Shown here: piece after piece, positions 36,301-40,759 of the stretch
Layout: the number at the start of each line of letters is the position of its first letter
How positions within the stretch are numbered: position 1 is the first letter of the stretch
Source: Enterobacter asburiae
GTDB lineage: Bacteria; Pseudomonadota; Gammaproteobacteria; Enterobacterales; Enterobacteriaceae
Assembly (NCBI RefSeq): GCF_007035645.1
Contig: NZ_AP019632.1
Coordinates: 744,001-808,000, forward strand
Length of the DNA: 64,000 nucleotides
Reading direction: 5' to 3'
Program-made: the position numbers and the translations under genes
The notes under the pieces: generated by a model
The model's database searches: none
Told to the model about the DNA's origin: nothing
The model's input: the letters and a program-made list of their open reading frames with translations, nothing else

Positions 36301-37329
36301 CCGACAGCCCGTGCCGCGCTGCACGGTATTGTGGCGGCGGCGCTGACGCAGCTGAGTGGCGGGAGCAGTACGGATGGCCTGAAGGCCGGTGCTATAGGGG
36401 CCATCACGGCCTCGGCGATGACCGACCATCTGGTCAGTGCGCTGTATGGAGATAAAAAATCCAGTGACCTGACGGCAGAGGAGAAACGGCTGGTCAGTAG
36501 CCTCGTGAGTATCGCGGGTGGGCTGGCAGGCGCTGCGGTGACGGATGGTAGCGTCTCCATGGCGGCGATGGCGTCGGAAACGGCGAAGGTGGAGGTTGAG
36601 AATAACTCTCTGAGTCTGCCTAAGGGACTGAATGATATTGGCTTATCTCAACAGTCACTTGCGGCCAGTATGATCCAGAATGGCGCTTCGCCGGATGAAC
36701 TTACGGCGGCGCTGGTTAAAAACTCGCAGGGTCAAATACCTGAAGGGCAGGATGCCGTTAAAGGATTGCTGACAGCATGGGCAGAGTTTTTTGGGGTCCC
36801 GGTCAGTGCATTGACGGCTGACGGAGAAATGACGCCACAACGGGCAGCAGAAATCCTGGCGAGTGGTGTACCTACGAGTGAAGCCAAGCTGGTGCAGTAC
36901 GTAGCTGCTAAAGCCTTTTTGTCTATTGCGAAAAGTTCAGATCTTGGACTATCACCTTCAAACCAGAAATACGTTGATATCCTTTCACCAGAAGCGAAAC
37001 AACATATTTTATATGGGGATAGCCCTACGCAAGGGGGACATCTATATCCTGGAAATCCAGGAAAAACAGTCTTTCCTCAAAGTTGGTCAGCAGATAAGGT
37101 TGTCCATACTGTGGGAGACATTGCTACCTCCCCCGATACTCAATGGTTTGCTCAGACCGGAACTGGTGGGGCGTATACAAACGCAGGAAGGCCGGCAAGG
37201 TGGGTTGCTTGGGAAGAACGAGATGGTGTCAGAGTTCGTGTGGTATACGAGCCCGCTAGTGGGAAAATTGTAACAGCGTTCCCGGATAGTAATCCGACTC
37301 CTGCAACTTTAAAGCCTATTAAAAAATAG
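24349..37329 (+). CDS. cdiA: CdiA, contact-dependent inhibition effector with EndoU-type toxin end
   Basis: 4326 residues. In order: signal peptide (about 1-34); TPS secretion domain with NPNL (about 99-102) and NPYG (141-144); a long run of Gly/Thr/Ser/Asn/Leu-rich FHA-1 beta-helix repeats to about 2070; a non-repeat receptor-binding/YP region (about 2075-2575); a second FHA block to about 3840; pretoxin ending in VENN (4083-4086); a 240-residue toxin region. The last 110 residues carry HILYGD (His4219), GGH (His4231), GKTVFP, RVRVVYEP and TAFP, the pattern of bacterial EndoU RNases. The repeat part is very GC-rich and the toxin end AT-richer, a sign of module exchange. Export needs CdiB; neighbours lacking the immunity protein are the presumed targets. 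Confidence 0.92.
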   Translation: MDTRHPPVRFSQRLISWIVCGLMVWQPVAPAVAAALTPAGQTTVDRAGNGVPVVNIATPNGAGISHNQFGEYNVGSEGLILNNGTDRLTRTQLGGLIQNNPNLQAGREAKGIINEVTGASRSQLQGYTEVAGKAANVMVANPYGITCNGCGFINTPNVTLTTGKPQFDASGNLLALEVTKGAITVEGQGLDASKSDALSLIARATEVNAAIHANDLTVTAGANRVGADGSVRPIAGEGAAPVVAVDTGALGGMYANRIRLVSSEAGVGVNLGNLTARQGDIQLDAGGKLTVRNSLASGSISAKGAGVALSGSHQAGGALNVASSQDVELSNSTLASQGDMRLSAAGKVQMTGGGTNSAGALAVSSGQAMTLNNTSLISRGAATLSSGGTLSSTGSAVSAGESLALSGGQLVLDGQSRADAAADIRLTGSTVSNQGQVNAGRDIALSGDRVSSSGLLAAKGRLDVNAGELTNGGTAQGSDVTLKGQTVTNNGTLQSAGNLALSAGTLAQRGTLSAKGNANVTAQQTLRNDGSLLADGAMNVTAGVLEQNGTLSGATALTAQAGTLTSGQASRTTSQGNIQITATRSASLNGQTDAAGAVTVSAGDLTTGPDAHLQSGQGLTLQAQSAALNGTQAAKGALSVTAGTIAHAGKSTGDALSFNASGDLTSGGELTAGAITLSGQNILQSGAAKADRMTLTAPGRITSSGSLVAGTLSLDAASVENGGLLQGTTLLGLKTGSLANLAGGSVYSAQDLTLNVPVLANGGLITTDGTLRIKGDTLTNQGEINGVSLSSDYLSLTSSGRLLADDRLTLNGTTLVNAGSIAAGDLHITADSLENQGTVEGDAALTLGVADLTNRGALRSGGTLTLSGDTLTSSGELSATALLLNLTRQVSNEAGGRVIARDGLTLTAASLTNSGLMAGADAQFNSASVTNGGTLQGTRSLTATGAQLSNLQAGMLLSGGALGLHHTTLNNAGLMQGNTLNLATGEWMNTGNALGEAGVTAAVTGALTNSGKVLSQQALDVQAGNTDNRGQLLAKALTLRGDLQNSGLLQGSSTLAWSGNTFANQTQGQVTGGETLTLSGHTLSNAGSLQGRSATLDAAGLNNQGSVQALDALTLAATGRLDNTGALLSQNLFTLTAAQLFNDGRLAGKALTVNAAQLTNTGMLQGNDTLALTTRALSNGATGQLVSGSGLNLSLDTLDNAGLLLVNGGFTLRGSDLTNRGDIQAQDLDLGLGNALSNTGNIVATGDAALHATTLTSSGTVAGRTLTAGATELRNSGLMQGSSAVNAAADRFINALNGKWLSGGGFTLTGGQLTNAGTLQGATLDMTGTTLTSSGTVNGLAGLSGTLGGALTNTGLLQSGGATTFTADTLANPGRITGGTLSLTAREMNNDGLMQGTNGLALTGTALTTGAASRTLSGGMLTLDAGQLTTQGTLQGNGADIRATGDWTHGGSLLSQGALTAATGGTLTSSGSLMSQGRADITAQTLDNRGQLLSEGDVTLGGSTLKNSGTVQGNTLALRQDSINNQGTLTGLQSLTVQGQQRLMARMAMAAPQQALINGAGGRLLTQGALTIASGAVTNAGSWQAQNILLNAQSLSNSGTVQSADGLQMTLADTLTGTTGSKITALGSATLQAATLANQGQWAAKNLTLTGGTLSNSGAISGVNGLTLSQTGAVSQQSTGTLLSGGALNVTAASVTSDGKMQGSTLGITTGALTNGGRLQGDNGATLALSGTLTNSSGGEIVSRDGLTLTTPALFNYGLIQGGGETRVTASSQARNDGRLLSGARLTLGTPQFTGTGWLQATDLILNAANATNGGTWVADRATLTGTTFASQGTTQAGQLTVNYGQLNNSGTLLGNAQLNIDADQVTQSAGGRLLSGGNLWLQSRGLDLTGQLVSLGDLTLQLTNAFTSRTAVAAGRTLTISSGGDIDNRSVLQGQAVNLSAGGQLSNNGQITTGGGTSTLSGSSVALNAAGAVQGGGDITVASRSNITVDGFTGTRGSLTLSAPGTIVNTALLYAANNLALFADSITNRRGDIMAGNNLWMQRDAAGNANSQVVNTSGNIETQNGDITIRTGSLLNEREGISETRSYQAATGSPAASGATSIRVKVTDLPPDEWGYIYTIYSGAGGGNIFSIVAPMPSGAVQRYLVGSTVVDVTATGGVARIAANHDLTINAATLNNRAGYLLAGNGMNLSGNSLNNQSWFGYSEDEYKVYRYSGKTGKVSSLKGSPASGNDNNRRVTYTLDGAPQYETHTTEQALRAVIQAGGQVTANFTSNISNTATTSNGGGISHSIPAPSLNTLSNQSVGSGVQKQGLNTTGTVAVNSPQWNDRLQGALQQLNGGGSLENGGASGTPLSNIGTRQKGNANLGQLGALANAGVTTADLRTAQGGAVGHYQGQRVDTSAYPLPSGNNGYFVFSDNPKSPYLIGINPKLNGLGQLDPALFADLNAMLGIKPSSTAPQETRLAFTDEKQFLGSSYMLGRLNLNPDYDYRFLGDAAFDTRYVSNVVLNQTGNRYLNGIGSDLDQMRYLMDNAAAAQQSLGLQFGVSLTADQIAALDHSLLWWEKATVNGETVMVPKLYLSPKDVTVNNGSVIAGNNVTLKGGSITNGGSTLLAKNSLTLDSQNSISNLSNGLMKAGGDLNLSAIGDINNISSTISGKTVALESLDGSINNLTQVEQIDINAGGKYGNIGLKDTLLGNTASITAQDGLSLEAGKNITVTGANLASGGDMLLNAWGDIAVNANQINDAFSSSREKTSRSSVTYQGSNVSAGGNLLVNAGHNLDVTASDLKAGGSAGLSAGNDLNLNAEQTSESSRKGKSESHSTGLDRTTISAGDNLVLKAGQDINARAAALAAEKSVGLQAGRDVNLAAEETTQGDSYKSGRKKVINESVRQSGTDITAGGNVTVIAGRDVTAQAADVYAAGNTAVAAGRDITLSTATESDYTYREEKKTSGGFLSKKTTHTIHEETHTREKGTQLSGDNVALRAGNNLTVQGSSVAAERDVALKAGNDLTVEAATNTDTYYDMKKTKKSGVFSSGSGLGITIGSQSSKSTRQGANTTQSDARSTVGTAGGNVIISAGNDVQLSAADVVAGRAKDDSSRKTGHIDITGDSIAILPGRDTTTESMKQESKSSGVTVSVKAPFEDTVRNVRDIVRGKGNSGNSTVDKVKGLGAEGGALALDGPGQMMAISAGSTRSSSESHYEGEFNSGSHLAAAGNIQMTATGKQGGSNSGNILIAGSQAKAGETVILDAKRDVDITTSTDSEKYGSSTKNSGWNLSSDLSAGSAVRAISGGGSHGNQLLPGGMSKAESNSSGTRTTQNASVIQGSDIYVNSRDGSVNISGSLMTATDDLLLSATNGGISVSAGRDTSRSESSGSSKLLGTLGGDGYSATAGYRHEKNSSREDSSLENGLRSQLSSKNGSVVAQAGNDLSLSGTDIRAGKSVSLSGENVLMGVSRDTRDGENHSSSAQYGVTASAGGWAVEAAKAAETAARSAENGDDPRLTAIRTGQSAATAAQGAMSDSSLIKAKVSLTAGTSSQDSRYHSTDTQGTTINAGENVSVRAGNDIAGMGVQIAGKHVALDAGRDILLSASQNTTHSESKNSGSQFSVGVGVSLIGAQNGISVELGASQHKGKENSQSQRNTNSVVHADEQLTVNSGRDTTLKGAELEGNRVVVNTGRDLTISSVQDTASYDSKQSSSGASLSLCIPPLCYGASSGSVSASGENITQNGKSVAEQSGIFAGKGGFAVTTGNHTQLDGAVIVSTASADKNSLDTGTLGFSNLHNESQTSGNGYTVALSGSAGGSGNGENRNLAPAIGTGQAEESHTGTTSSAVSGGSIVIRNPAGQKQDIADLSRDTADAHHGVDVNGDVQKVRDNLAVQSEGAALATSALDAYGKYAEQKARESNAALGAKLASEGKLQGDTPQEQEAFLKTQPGYQNTEYGPGSAFWTKGSAAAGLLAGALGGNLKAGAAAGAAPLLATLVKEQKDPTARAALHGIVAAALTQLSGGSSTDGLKAGAIGAITASAMTDHLVSALYGDKKSSDLTAEEKRLVSSLVSIAGGLAGAAVTDGSVSMAAMASETAKVEVENNSLSLPKGLNDIGLSQQSLAASMIQNGASPDELTAALVKNSQGQIPEGQDAVKGLLTAWAEFFGVPVSALTADGEMTPQRAAEILASGVPTSEAKLVQYVAAKAFLSIAKSSDLGLSPSNQKYVDILSPEAKQHILYGDSPTQGGHLYPGNPGKTVFPQSWSADKVVHTVGDIATSPDTQWFAQTGTGGAYTNAGRPARWVAWEERDGVRVRVVYEPASGKIVTAFPDSNPTPATLKPIKK

Positions 37330-37339
37330 TGTGGGTGAA

Positions 37340-37591
37340 ATGGATATTAATGACGAAATTAGAGAATTTGGTGAAGGATTAAAAGATCGTCTGGAACCTT
37401 CGTTAGTTGACTTTGCCCTTGGTTATCTTGGGTTTTCAGAGAATGTATTAGCATTCGAAACGCTATGTGATCATATTGCTGATCATGATGTTGTGATCAG
37501 TAAAGATGAGTACACGCAAGTGCTTAAAATAGCTACTGATCTTGGTCTGGAAATTGATAGTAGGTATACATATATAAATCCAGAAAAATAA
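37340..37591 (+). CDS. cdiI: CdiI immunity protein, MafI-like
   Basis: 83 residues from ATG 37340; an in-frame GTG at 37331 would add three residues, but GGTGAA stands well before the ATG. The protein is small and acidic, with LVDFALGYLGFSENVLAFET and YTQVLKIATDLGLEID blocks that resemble MafI-type immunity proteins, which in Neisseria pair with EndoU-bearing MafB toxins. It begins 10 nt after the cdiA stop, the standard place for the cognate immunity gene. Cytoplasmic binding and blocking of the EndoU domain is inferred. A terminator follows. Confidence 0.8.
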   Translation: MDINDEIREFGEGLKDRLEPSLVDFALGYLGFSENVLAFETLCDHIADHDVVISKDEYTQVLKIATDLGLEIDSRYTYINPEK

Positions 37592-37605
37592 CCGCTAAAA
37601 CGTAC

Positions 37606-37639
37606 AAATGCTCCCAACACCAACGTCAGGAGCATTTTT
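37606..37639 (+). terminator. Intrinsic terminator after cdiI
   Basis: AAATGCTCC and GGAGCATTT form a 9-bp stem around a 14-nt loop, running into TTTTT. It lies 15 nt after the immunity gene and would end the cdiB-cdiA-cdiI transcript, leaving the downstream orphan genes untranscribed from that promoter. Confidence 0.75.
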
Positions 37640-37653
37640 AAAAAGAGTTAGAA

Positions 37654-37761
37654 ATGCGCAAAGGAAAGATTTCGTGCCGCAAGAAAGCGGATGTAACTAA
37701 CTTTATGCAGCGATACAGACGCGCTAAGAAGTCAAATGCAAAAGTATGGATAATTTACTGA
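37654..37761 (+). CDS. Small basic ORF of unknown origin
   Basis: 35 codons starting MRKGKISCRKKADV and ending KVWIIY. It has many Lys and Arg residues and lies between the cdiI terminator and the orphan immunity gene. An AGAGTTAGAA stretch precedes the ATG but is a poor ribosome site. I do not recognise it. It could be the tail of a lost toxin module or a chance frame. Confidence 0.2.
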   Translation: MRKGKISCRKKADVTNFMQRYRRAKKSNAKVWIIY

Positions 37762-37841
37762 GCAGGATCTACGTTTCCTGTAAGAATTTAGACGTTAATT
37801 TCCGATTAGACAGGCGATTCTACTTTAGGTAAATTCTTCTA

Positions 37842-38165
37842 GTGATCCCAGTTCTAGAGCCGAGAATTGTTTACCACCCATCAAGGCGATTAAAAGTGGA
37901 AGATCTTTGTCGCGCTATTCGACAAAAATTATGTATTGATCAGTTGATACCGAAAGTGTTGGAAGTTCTGACTGAAAATCCGTTGGCGGGTGAATATTAC
38001 GATGGCGAACTAATTGCTGCCTTATCAACGATAAAAGGAGAAGATCTAAAAGATCAGAAAAGTACTCTTATCCAAATAAGGAAGCTCATAAACCAGCTAG
38101 CACATTCAAGCGTTAACAATAAGTTAAGAAAAGATATATTAAGAATAAATCAAATAATCATATAA
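37842..38165 (+). CDS. Orphan CDI immunity protein (CdiI_3-like), possibly 5'-truncated
   Basis: 107 residues from a GTG without a visible ribosome site. The block [20 protein letters not shown], then [20 protein letters not shown], matches the pattern (V/I)P.aLe.L..NPLa.g.yY.Gdl..aL of a CDI immunity family as I remember it. No toxin that it would match is adjacent: the preceding cdiA toxin already has its own immunity gene. Family members usually have 20-30 more residues before the match, so the 5' end may be lost. It most likely protects against siblings that carry the lost toxin. AT-rich, unlike cdiA. Confidence 0.6.
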   Translation: MIPVLEPRIVYHPSRRLKVEDLCRAIRQKLCIDQLIPKVLEVLTENPLAGEYYDGELIAALSTIKGEDLKDQKSTLIQIRKLINQLAHSSVNNKLRKDILRINQIII

Positions 38166-38169
38166 CGAA

Positions 38170-38191
38170 TCCCGGCCACTGTGCCTGGATC
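38170..38191. repeat. 22-bp boundary motif, copy 1
   Basis: TCCCGGCC, ten variable bases, then GGATC; located 5 nt after the orphan immunity stop. A second copy of equal length stands after the other orphan immunity gene at 39271-39292. Each can pair imperfectly or perfectly as a short hairpin (CCGG...). Its place at both module ends suggests a joint or a small terminator; inference. Confidence 0.4.
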
Positions 38192-38217
38192 GCTTAATCA
38201 GCCGTTAAGTTTACCCG

Positions 38218-38584
38218 CAATGCGGCGCTGGGCGCGAAGCTGGCGACCCTTGTCAAGGAGCAGAAAGACCTGACAGCCCGTGCCGCGCTGCACGGTATTG
38301 TGGCGGCGGCGCTGACGCAGCTGAGTGGCGGGAGCACTGCGGATGGCCTGAAGGCTGGTGCCATTGGAGCCATTACGGCCTCGGCGATGACGGACCATCT
38401 GGTTAGCGCGCTGTATGGAGATAAAAAATCCAGTGACCTGACAGCAGAGGAGAAACGGCTGGTCAGTAGCCTCGTGAGTATCGCGGGTGGGCTGGCAGGT
38501 GCTGCGGTGACGGATGGCAGTGTCTCCATGGCGGCGATGGCGTCAGAAACGGCGAAGGTGGAGGTTGAGAATAACTCGCTGAGT
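38218..38584 (+). repeat. Duplicate of the cdiA pretoxin segment
   Basis: 38218-38241 matches cdiA 36051-36074, and 38242-38584 matches 36273-36615 over 343 bp with only scattered substitutions. The 198 bp between those two cdiA stretches (66 codons) are missing, so the joint is in frame. The match stops 9 bases after VENN, where the two toxin ends begin to differ. It gives a ready tract for homologous exchange of toxin ends. Confidence 0.92.
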
Positions 38585-39010
38585 AAGGACAAACCAAATA
38601 TCTTCGATATTAATCCAATGCTGAAAATTGGAATTGAGGATGCAGACGGAGAGTTGCTGAAAGGTGGCGGTGGAATAGCAAAAGATGGGGGGCGTGCAGT
38701 TAGTTCCCTGGAAGGAGCGAAGCTAAAAGAATACTATCGACAGGCTGAGAAATATGGGCAAGCTGGGGTTAAGGAACTGGAGAATGGAAATTATCGCTTT
38801 TATGGTGATATGACGCCTTCCAGAACAACTGGAGAAATGGCTGGAGCTCTACTGGTAAGAGAGTGGGATCCAAAAACAGGTCAAACCCGAACTTGGTTTG
38901 AAACACTTGATCATGCTGGCAATATTCGTAGTGTGGCTCCGAAACCCGTTACTAATGATAAGAACCACCATATTTATGATGCTGATGGGAATTATCAAGG
39001 AAGGAGATAA
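38300..39010 (+). CDS. Orphan cdiA-CT toxin cassette (VENN pretoxin fused to a different toxin domain)
   Basis: The frame is open from 38198 without an ATG; the first possible start is GTG 38300, giving 236 residues. It repeats the cdiA pretoxin through VENN (38564-38575), followed by a 142-residue end unrelated to the EndoU domain. That end contains NGNYRFYGD, GEMAGALLVREWDPKTG, RTWFETLDHAGNIRSV and a HHIYDADGNYQG tail, a pattern I associate with C-terminal toxin domains of CDI and Rhs proteins, but I cannot name the family or the activity. With no signal, TPS domain or promoter it is probably silent until recombined onto cdiA. A cognate immunity gene follows 2 nt later. Confidence 0.75.
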   Translation: MAAALTQLSGGSTADGLKAGAIGAITASAMTDHLVSALYGDKKSSDLTAEEKRLVSSLVSIAGGLAGAAVTDGSVSMAAMASETAKVEVENNSLSKDKPNIFDINPMLKIGIEDADGELLKGGGGIAKDGGRAVSSLEGAKLKEYYRQAEKYGQAGVKELENGNYRFYGDMTPSRTTGEMAGALLVREWDPKTGQTRTWFETLDHAGNIRSVAPKPVTNDKNHHIYDADGNYQGRR

Positions 39011-39012
39011 AT

Positions 39013-39261
39013 ATGAACGAACTTCCAACGCGTTACGAAATTTCTAGCGTAATTAATAAGTTGAAAGTGGGTGTGGTAGACAGAACCTACGTTGCTCAAT
39101 GGGCTTTTTCAATTATTGATGCGGATGATATTAGAATCACCGATCAAGTTGCCTGGAAAGTGATTCAAAGCTTAGGTGCTGTCGATCTTCCTTCCTCAGA
39201 TCGAGATTACTTGTATGGTATTGATGATTTTAATGATTGGTTGCGATTATTGGAATCATGA
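39013..39261 (+). CDS. Immunity protein of the orphan toxin cassette
   Basis: 82 residues, acidic, starting 2 nt after the orphan toxin stop and preceded by AAGGAGATAA, a strong ribosome site. The pattern RTYVAQWAFSIIDADD, then VWKVI-like AWKVIQSLGAVDLPSSDRDY and LYGIDDFNDWLRLL, resembles a small protein family often found beside polymorphic toxins. It is the presumed partner of the preceding toxin. It has its own good ribosome site, unlike the toxin frame, so protection may be made without the toxin. Confidence 0.72.
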   Translation: MNELPTRYEISSVINKLKVGVVDRTYVAQWAFSIIDADDIRITDQVAWKVIQSLGAVDLPSSDRDYLYGIDDFNDWLRLLES

Positions 39262-39270
39262 TATTAGAGC

Positions 39271-39292
39271 TCCCGGCCGCCAATCCGGGATC
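39271..39292. repeat. 22-bp boundary motif, copy 2
   Basis: TCCCGGCC, ten variable bases, GGATC, as at 38170-38191. Here the ends pair perfectly (TCCCGG with CCGGGA). It lies 9 nt after the second orphan immunity stop and before the toxin-gene remnant. Confidence 0.4.
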
Positions 39293-39659
39293 TTACTTTT
39301 ATCGGTCAGGAAAAAGAGACAAGGTGGATGAAGGTCCATTACCTGCAACGACTAACGCTATCATCGATACCCTTTCTGATACCGGAGATTTTTCAATAGG
39401 CTCCGCAGACTATGCTGCTGATGGGGCATTGGCTCTGACAGCCTGGCGATAGGTGACAGTTACTGCAATAAAGCTCTAAACGCCCTGGAAGGTAAGCATC
39501 AGGGTGTTGCAAATACCATAAAAAACCTGATGAAAACTGAAGCCTGGTCAGCTATTGGGGGAGATGGCAAATCAGGCTCTGGACGGGAATTAGCTCGCAG
39601 TGGAAGGTATGGATGCGCTGGCAGCATTGGCTCTACGCAGGATTGTCAAAGCAAAAAAG
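39280..39659 (+). pseudogene. Frameshifted remnant of a hemagglutinin/CdiA C-terminal region
   Basis: Three frames in succession look like one broken protein. 39280-39449 reads ...DEGPLPATTNAIIDTLSD and GSADYAADGALALTA. From 39446 the next frame continues AIGDSYCNKALNALEGK, then NTIKNLMKTEAWSAI. From about 39609 a third frame reads GMDALAALALRRIVKA. Codon use and continuity suggest loss of single bases in an older toxin-end gene, cut at the afuC terminator. A 427-nt stretch after 39261 therefore holds no intact gene. Confidence 0.55.
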
Positions 39660-39681
39660 GCTGCATCCCGCAGCCTTTTCT
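39653..39681 (-). terminator. Intrinsic terminator of the afu operon
   Basis: GGCTGC and GCAGCC (39659-39676) form the stem; the A-run at 39653-39658 is the T-run of the minus-strand transcript ending afuC, 13 nt beyond its stop. A T-run on the other side could also stop plus-strand reading from the island. Confidence 0.85.
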
Positions 39682-39688
39682 CTCCCAT

Positions 39689-40759
39689 TCACCCTTTCGG
39701 GAACACCCAAACATGCTTCTCAGGCAACGAAAGATGGCAGTGCTGCGGATCCCGAACCTCATGCCCATACGCGCGGATCACAAAATCATCTCCCACCGTG
39801 CGGAACAGGTACTCCCAGCGGTCGCCGAGATACATGCTGGTGAGCAGCGGCAGCTCAAGCTGATTTTCCCCTGGTCCCTCGACCACCGCCACGCGCTCGA
39901 CGCGGATCACAGCCGTCGCTTCTTCACCGCTCTGCACCCCTTCACCGGCCTGGCCCCACAGCACCCAACCTTTTCCTTCGATACGCGCTTTGCCGTCGCG
40001 CACTTCGGTGACTTTGCCGTGCAGGCGGTTGTTGCTGCCCATAAACTCGGCGGTAAACAGCGTTTTCGGCGAGCCGTACATCTCCTGCGGCGTGCCCTGT
40101 TGCTCAATTTTGCCGTTGTTAAGCAGCAGGATGCGGTCGGAAATGGACATTGCTTCATTCTGGTCGTGCGTCACCATCAGAGCCGATAAGCCGAGCTTGA
40201 TAATCAGCTCGCGCAGGAACACGCGGGCCTCTTCGCGCAGCTTGGCGTCGAGGTTGGAAAGCGGCTCGTCCAGCAAAATTACCGGCGGGTTGTACACCAG
40301 CGCCCGGCCAATCGCCACGCGCTGCTGCTGCCCGCCGGAGAGCTGGTGCGGGTGACGTTTGCCAAGATGGCCCAGACCAAGCTGGTCCATCACGTCCTGC
40401 ACGCGCTGCTGGATCTCTTTGGCCGGGACTTTGCGCAGCTTGAGCGGATAGGCCACGTTCTCAAACACGGTCTTGTGCGGCCACAGGGCATAGGACTGGA
40501 ACACCAGCCCAAGGTTACGCTCTTCCGCCGGGACCTCGCTGCGCGGCGTGCCGTCGTAAACTTTATTATTGCCAATGACAATCGACCCCTGGGTCGGTTT
40601 TTCCAGACCCGCGACGGCGCGCAGCAGGGTGGTTTTACCGCTGCCGGAGGGGCCTAATAGAGAGACCACTTCGCCGCGCTTCAGGTTCATGGAGACACCT
40701 TTTAAAACAGGATTGTCGCCGTAGGTTAAGTGCAGATCGTCAACCGCTAATTCAATCAT
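39689..40759 (-). CDS. afuC: ABC importer ATPase, AfuC/FbpC-like
   Basis: 356 residues. Walker A GPSGSGKT is at residues 36-43, the Q loop near 88, signature LSGGQ at 140-144, Walker B ILLDEP at 161-166 and switch His198 in MVTHDQ; a C-terminal TOBE-like regulatory domain follows. It powers import through the adjacent permease. Its start overlaps the permease stop by 8 nt, showing coupling. The family covers ferric iron and sugar-phosphate importers; the afu name is by overall resemblance and the substrate is not proven by sequence. Confidence 0.85.
   Translation of the reverse strand: MIELAVDDLHLTYGDNPVLKGVSMNLKRGEVVSLLGPSGSGKTTLLRAVAGLEKPTQGSIVIGNNKVYDGTPRSEVPAEERNLGLVFQSYALWPHKTVFENVAYPLKLRKVPAKEIQQRVQDVMDQLGLGHLGKRHPHQLSGGQQQRVAIGRALVYNPPVILLDEPLSNLDAKLREEARVFLRELIIKLGLSALMVTHDQNEAMSISDRILLLNNGKIEQQGTPQEMYGSPKTLFTAEFMGSNNRLHGKVTEVRDGKARIEGKGWVLWGQAGEGVQSGEEATAVIRVERVAVVEGPGENQLELPLLTSMYLGDRWEYLFRTVGDDFVIRAYGHEVRDPQHCHLSLPEKHVWVFPKG

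Noticed and set aside
37600..39660. CRISPR array or insertion sequence in the AT-rich island end
   Set aside because: No regular repeat-spacer pattern, no transposase and no terminal inverted repeats; the repetition is explained by the duplicated cdiA segment.
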